NCBI GenBank assembly: GCA_023955635.1
Contig: JAMXHR010000012.1
Span: forward strand, 62,001-126,000
Reading direction: 5' to 3'
Length of the DNA stretch: 64,000 bases
From: Methanosarcina sp. ERenArc_MAG2
GTDB lineage: Archaea; Halobacteriota; Methanosarcinia; Methanosarcinales; Methanosarcinaceae
Shown here: piece after piece, positions 61,258 to 64,000 of the stretch
Numbering within the stretch: position 1 is the stretch's first letter
Layout: every line of letters begins with the position of its first letter
Translations under genes and position numbers: made by a program
The notes under the pieces: model-generated
Database searches by the model: none
The model's input: the letters and a program-made list of their open reading frames with translations, nothing else
Told to the model about the DNA's origin: nothing

Positions 61258-62595
61258 CTTTTTTAATCTCCTTTTTCAGCGTTTTTATCTACCATTCTAC
61301 TGGTTACATAATTTCTGGGTAATGTGCAGATATATCATCATGACTTATGTGTTTTGCTTTTTGATATTCCTGGCTATATAATGAAAGAGATTTCACGAAA
61401 TCCCGGCTAGTATGCCATAATTTTTTAGGAGAGATTATTTCCAGGAAGAAGCGTTCACCCTCAAGTCTTTAGAGAGGTAGTTCACTTCTTATGATATTAC
61501 ATATCACTTTTACTCAAAAGACGGATAAAGTTGTTGATAAAAGTTAATAGGTCCAGTCCAGTGTTGTATCTTTAAAAAGAAAACCTTTCAAATCCGAATA
61601 TGAAGTCAACTTCTTAGCAGTTCTTTTAATCTTGCAATTCTGCTTTTATTTTTTAATTTTACAGCAACTATATTTTCAAGTTTCTTTCTGTAAACGGCTA
61701 TGTATAATACTGTTCTTGTATCTTCTAATCAGACTTTTAAATCCCTATTTGGTTATTAATTATGGTTGGCATTTTTATGGCTGGATTCCATGTTTCAATT
61801 CTTAAATCCAATAATTCTGAACTCTAAACTTGTGATTTGTCTACTTTTTTCTCACCTGTGACTGATTCTTCTTTCAAAATTCCCTTTTTCCTACAAAGGC
61901 TTTATATATTAGATGTGCTATTTAAAGGCAAAGTACATCCGAGATGGAGATTTCATGCATTTTAGTGCTTGAAATTATCTAATCATATCAATGTGATGCT
62001 TAATGCTAACTTCCTGGAAGTTCCCAGGAAAGATGGGGTTTCTGTCGTTAATTCGGTAGAATTTCCTGCATTGAAGATAAATCCAGTGAGAAAAGTCGGA
62101 TCAACATGAGTGTCAAAGGGCCAATGCTTTGAAACGCCCGCTTTTGGCGCCGTTACGGCGCTTAAAATCGCACGAAACTGTTCAGGTTTTCGATGAGCCG
62201 CGGTTGCAGTCACTGAATACTGAAGTTTCAATCAGGTTACTGAGTTCAAATCAGGTTACTGAATACTGAAGTTTCAAATCAGATTACTGAATGTTTCAAA
62301 TCAGGGCCGGATGCCTGGATTTGGGTCTGCCAGGATCGTGAAATCGGTCCTTTAAGCGTATGCTCCTGCTAGACAAGCTAGGAAGAGGATCGGATATTTG
62401 CAGATGCCTGAAGGAATTAGGGTACCGGGAGCATAAAGCTCTGGTCTGCTCGAGGCAATTCTCGCCAGGCAGGTCTGAAATTCATCCCTCCCCCACCTGG
62501 TAGCGTTCGGGGAATCCAGTGCGTTTTTCTTTTGCCACTCAAGTTGTGCCGACCGGAGGGGCTGGTATTTCAATTGAAATTTACGGAGTAGAAAT
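61258..62595. other. Long leader region of the ribosomal-protein operon
   Basis: A TATA box GCTTTATATATT lies at 61899-61910, leaving a leader of about 650 nt before rpl3. It holds GGCGCCGTTACGGCGC (62147-62162, hairpin), the TCAGGTTACTGA repeats at 62213-62310, and a structured-looking GC-rich part at 62345-62590. No protein gene recognised. Confidence 0.5.
62213..62310. repeat. Short repeats TTCAAATCAGGTTACTGAA
   Basis: AATCAGGTTACTGA occurs twice and AATCAGATTACTGA once, interleaved with three copies of ACTGAA(T)ACTGAAGTTTCAA or close variants. Lies in the presumed rpl3 leader. Confidence 0.55.
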
Positions 62596-63609
62596 ATGGC
62601 AAGCATACACCGACCAAAACGAGGTTCCCTCGCATTCAGTCCGCGCAAAAGGGCAAAGAGCCACATTCCACGGTTCAGAGCCTGGCCGGAGGCTACAGGT
62701 GAACCAAGGTTACAGAGTTTTGCAGGGTACAAAGTGGGGATGACCCACGTGATCATGGTTGATGACATAAAGTACAGCCTTACCCAGGGTATGGAAATTT
62801 CCGTGCCGGTGACTGTCATCGAAACTCCTGCAATAAGGGTTGCAGCGATCCGGGCTTACACAGAAGACAGCACCGGGGAAAAGGCAATCGCAGAGGTATG
62901 GGCAGCAGATCTCGATCCTGAACTCAAGCGCAGGATCCATGTACCGGCAGCCGAGAACCTGGCCGAAACCCTTGAAACGATTGGGAAACTGATCGACGAA
63001 GGCAAAGTAAGTGATATCAGGGCAGTTACCTATACCCTGCCAAAGAGTCTTACCGGTGTCCCTAAAAAGACGCCCGATATCATGGAATCCGGAATTAGCG
63101 CCAGGGACCTTAACACCAAATTCGAGTACGCAAAGTCGATTCTTGGTACCCTTGTAAGAGTTACTGACGTTTTCAAGACCGGAATACTTGTTGACACAGC
63201 CGCAATTACCATAGGAAAAGGTACCCAGGGTCCTGTCAAACGCTGGGGTATCCAGCTGATGAAAGGCAAACACTCCAGACAGGGCAGCCTCAGGCAGATC
63301 GGTACTCTTGGTCCCTGGCATCCTGCTCATGTTTCCTGGAGAGTTCCCCAGATGGGTCAGATGGGATATCACCAGAGGACCGAGTTCAACAAGCGCATCC
63401 TTAAGATCGGGTCCGACGGGGCAGAAATCACTCCTGACGGCGGTTTCCTTAACTACGGCCTTGTCCGTGGGGAGTATGTGCTAATTAAAGGCAGTGTTCC
63501 CGGACCTTCCAAGAGGCTTATCAGACTCAGAGACCCTATCAGGGCAAAGAAAGCTGACCTTGGCGAACCGAATATCCTTCACATAAGCAGGGAATCCAAG
63601 CAGGGGTGA
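62596..63609 (+). CDS. rpl3: 50S ribosomal protein L3P
   Basis: 337 residues, archaeal length. Starts [20 protein letters not shown], with GGAGTAG upstream. The core includes [34 protein letters not shown], and [20 protein letters not shown] with the long loop reaching the peptidyl-transferase centre. First gene of the conserved S10/spc-type operon, followed six bases later by rpl4. Confidence 0.97.
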   Translation: MASIHRPKRGSLAFSPRKRAKSHIPRFRAWPEATGEPRLQSFAGYKVGMTHVIMVDDIKYSLTQGMEISVPVTVIETPAIRVAAIRAYTEDSTGEKAIAEVWAADLDPELKRRIHVPAAENLAETLETIGKLIDEGKVSDIRAVTYTLPKSLTGVPKKTPDIMESGISARDLNTKFEYAKSILGTLVRVTDVFKTGILVDTAAITIGKGTQGPVKRWGIQLMKGKHSRQGSLRQIGTLGPWHPAHVSWRVPQMGQMGYHQRTEFNKRILKIGSDGAEITPDGGFLNYGLVRGEYVLIKGSVPGPSKRLIRLRDPIRAKKADLGEPNILHISRESKQG

Positions 63610-63615
63610 AGTTAA

Positions 63616-64000
63616 ATGGCTACAGCAAAAACAATAGACCTTACAGGGAAGGTTGTCAGGGAAATTGAGCTTCCTGACGTGTTTGATGTGGATTACCGCC
63701 CTGACCTGATAAAAAAGGCAGTGCTTGCGGCACAGGCAAACAGGCTTCAGCCCTACGGTCCCCGTCTCTACGCAGGAATGGATACTTCTGCACGATCCTG
63801 GGGATCCGGAAGGGGTGTTGCCCAGATTCCAAGGCTTATAAATAGCAGCAGAGCTGCAAGAGTCCCGCACGCAAGAGGCGGAAGAAGAGCCCACCCGCCA
63901 AAACCCGAAGCTGACAGAAGCGAGAAGGTCAACACCAAGGAACGCCGCTATGCAATCCGCTCTGCAATAGCAGCAACCCGGGACCCGACTCTCGTAAGCC
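63616..64000 (+). CDS. rpl4: 50S ribosomal protein L4P (partial)
   Basis: ATG 63616 with GGGGTGAAG upstream; runs off the window after 128 codons. [20 protein letters not shown] and [20 protein letters not shown] start the archaeal L4 family; [10 protein letters not shown] and the Arg/Gly-rich loop ([19 protein letters not shown]) follow, which penetrates the ribosome near the exit tunnel. Confidence 0.96.
   Translation, partial: MATAKTIDLTGKVVREIELPDVFDVDYRPDLIKKAVLAAQANRLQPYGPRLYAGMDTSARSWGSGRGVAQIPRLINSSRAARVPHARGGRRAHPPKPEADRSEKVNTKERRYAIRSAIAATRDPTLVS

Overview
The window reads as chromosome of a methanogenic archaeon of the genus Methanosarcina (species not resolved). Evidence: archaeal ribosomal proteins (S15P at 8.3 kb, L3P/L4P at the right end), archaeal-type methionine adenosyltransferase, deoxyhypusine synthase, an archaeal-lipid UbiA prenyltransferase, indolepyruvate:ferredoxin oxidoreductase IorAB, a CooC-type ATPase, PGF-type surface proteins, AT-rich spacers with TATA boxes, and many small inverted-repeat elements. 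No tRNA, rRNA or CRISPR array was seen.

Layout. 0-1.5 kb: spacer with MITE-like repeats. 1.5-4.3 kb: extracytoplasmic redox cluster (secreted cupin, cytochrome b5-like lipoprotein, CPVC membrane protein, thioredoxin lipoprotein, truncated fourth gene). 4.9-8.0 kb: four membrane-anchored proteins resembling pilus/secretion accessory proteins. 8.3-8.8 kb: rps15. 9.2-10.4 kb: a second copy of a metal-chelate binding protein whose permease and ATPase genes were deleted; the complete ABC operon lies at 18.8-21.9 kb. 10.9-11.6 kb: CMD/zinc/wHTH operon. 11.9-16.1 kb: DUF4405 protein, P-type ATPase, chagasin-like inhibitor. 17-18.3 kb: methyltransferase. 22.9-26.1 kb: de novo NAD genes nadA, nadX, nadC. 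26.1-28.8 kb: tubulin-like remnant, IS630 element, surface protein. 29.6-36.7 kb: core metabolism (lipid prenyltransferase, MAT, RNA-ligase partner, zinc protein, thioredoxin, deoxyhypusine synthase, pyrF). 37.5-39.8 kb: MFS exporter with PadR regulator. 40.6-48.3 kb: a Kai-type cluster of KaiC-like ATPase, three KaiB-like proteins (the first split by an ISAzo13-type transposon) and a multi-PAS/GAF histidine kinase. 49-52.6 kb: CooC-like ATPase and iorAB. 52.9-61.3 kb: membrane and surface proteins. 62.6 kb to the end: start of the large ribosomal-protein operon.

The most interesting system is the Kai cluster: a two-domain KaiC relative, three divergent KaiB paralogues and a sensor kinase in one tight array. 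It suggests a KaiC-centred signalling or timing device with a sensory kinase output or input, one of whose KaiB genes is currently interrupted.

Caution on data quality: at least a dozen genes, including ones expected to be essential, are broken by what looks like one missing base, nearly always in a homopolymer run. This pattern is best explained by base-calling deletions. I give the restored gene spans and name each break. Three consecutive secreted-protein genes (1.5-4.2 kb) are all broken just after the signal peptide at A6-A7 runs; programmed frameshifting or phase variation there cannot be excluded from sequence alone.
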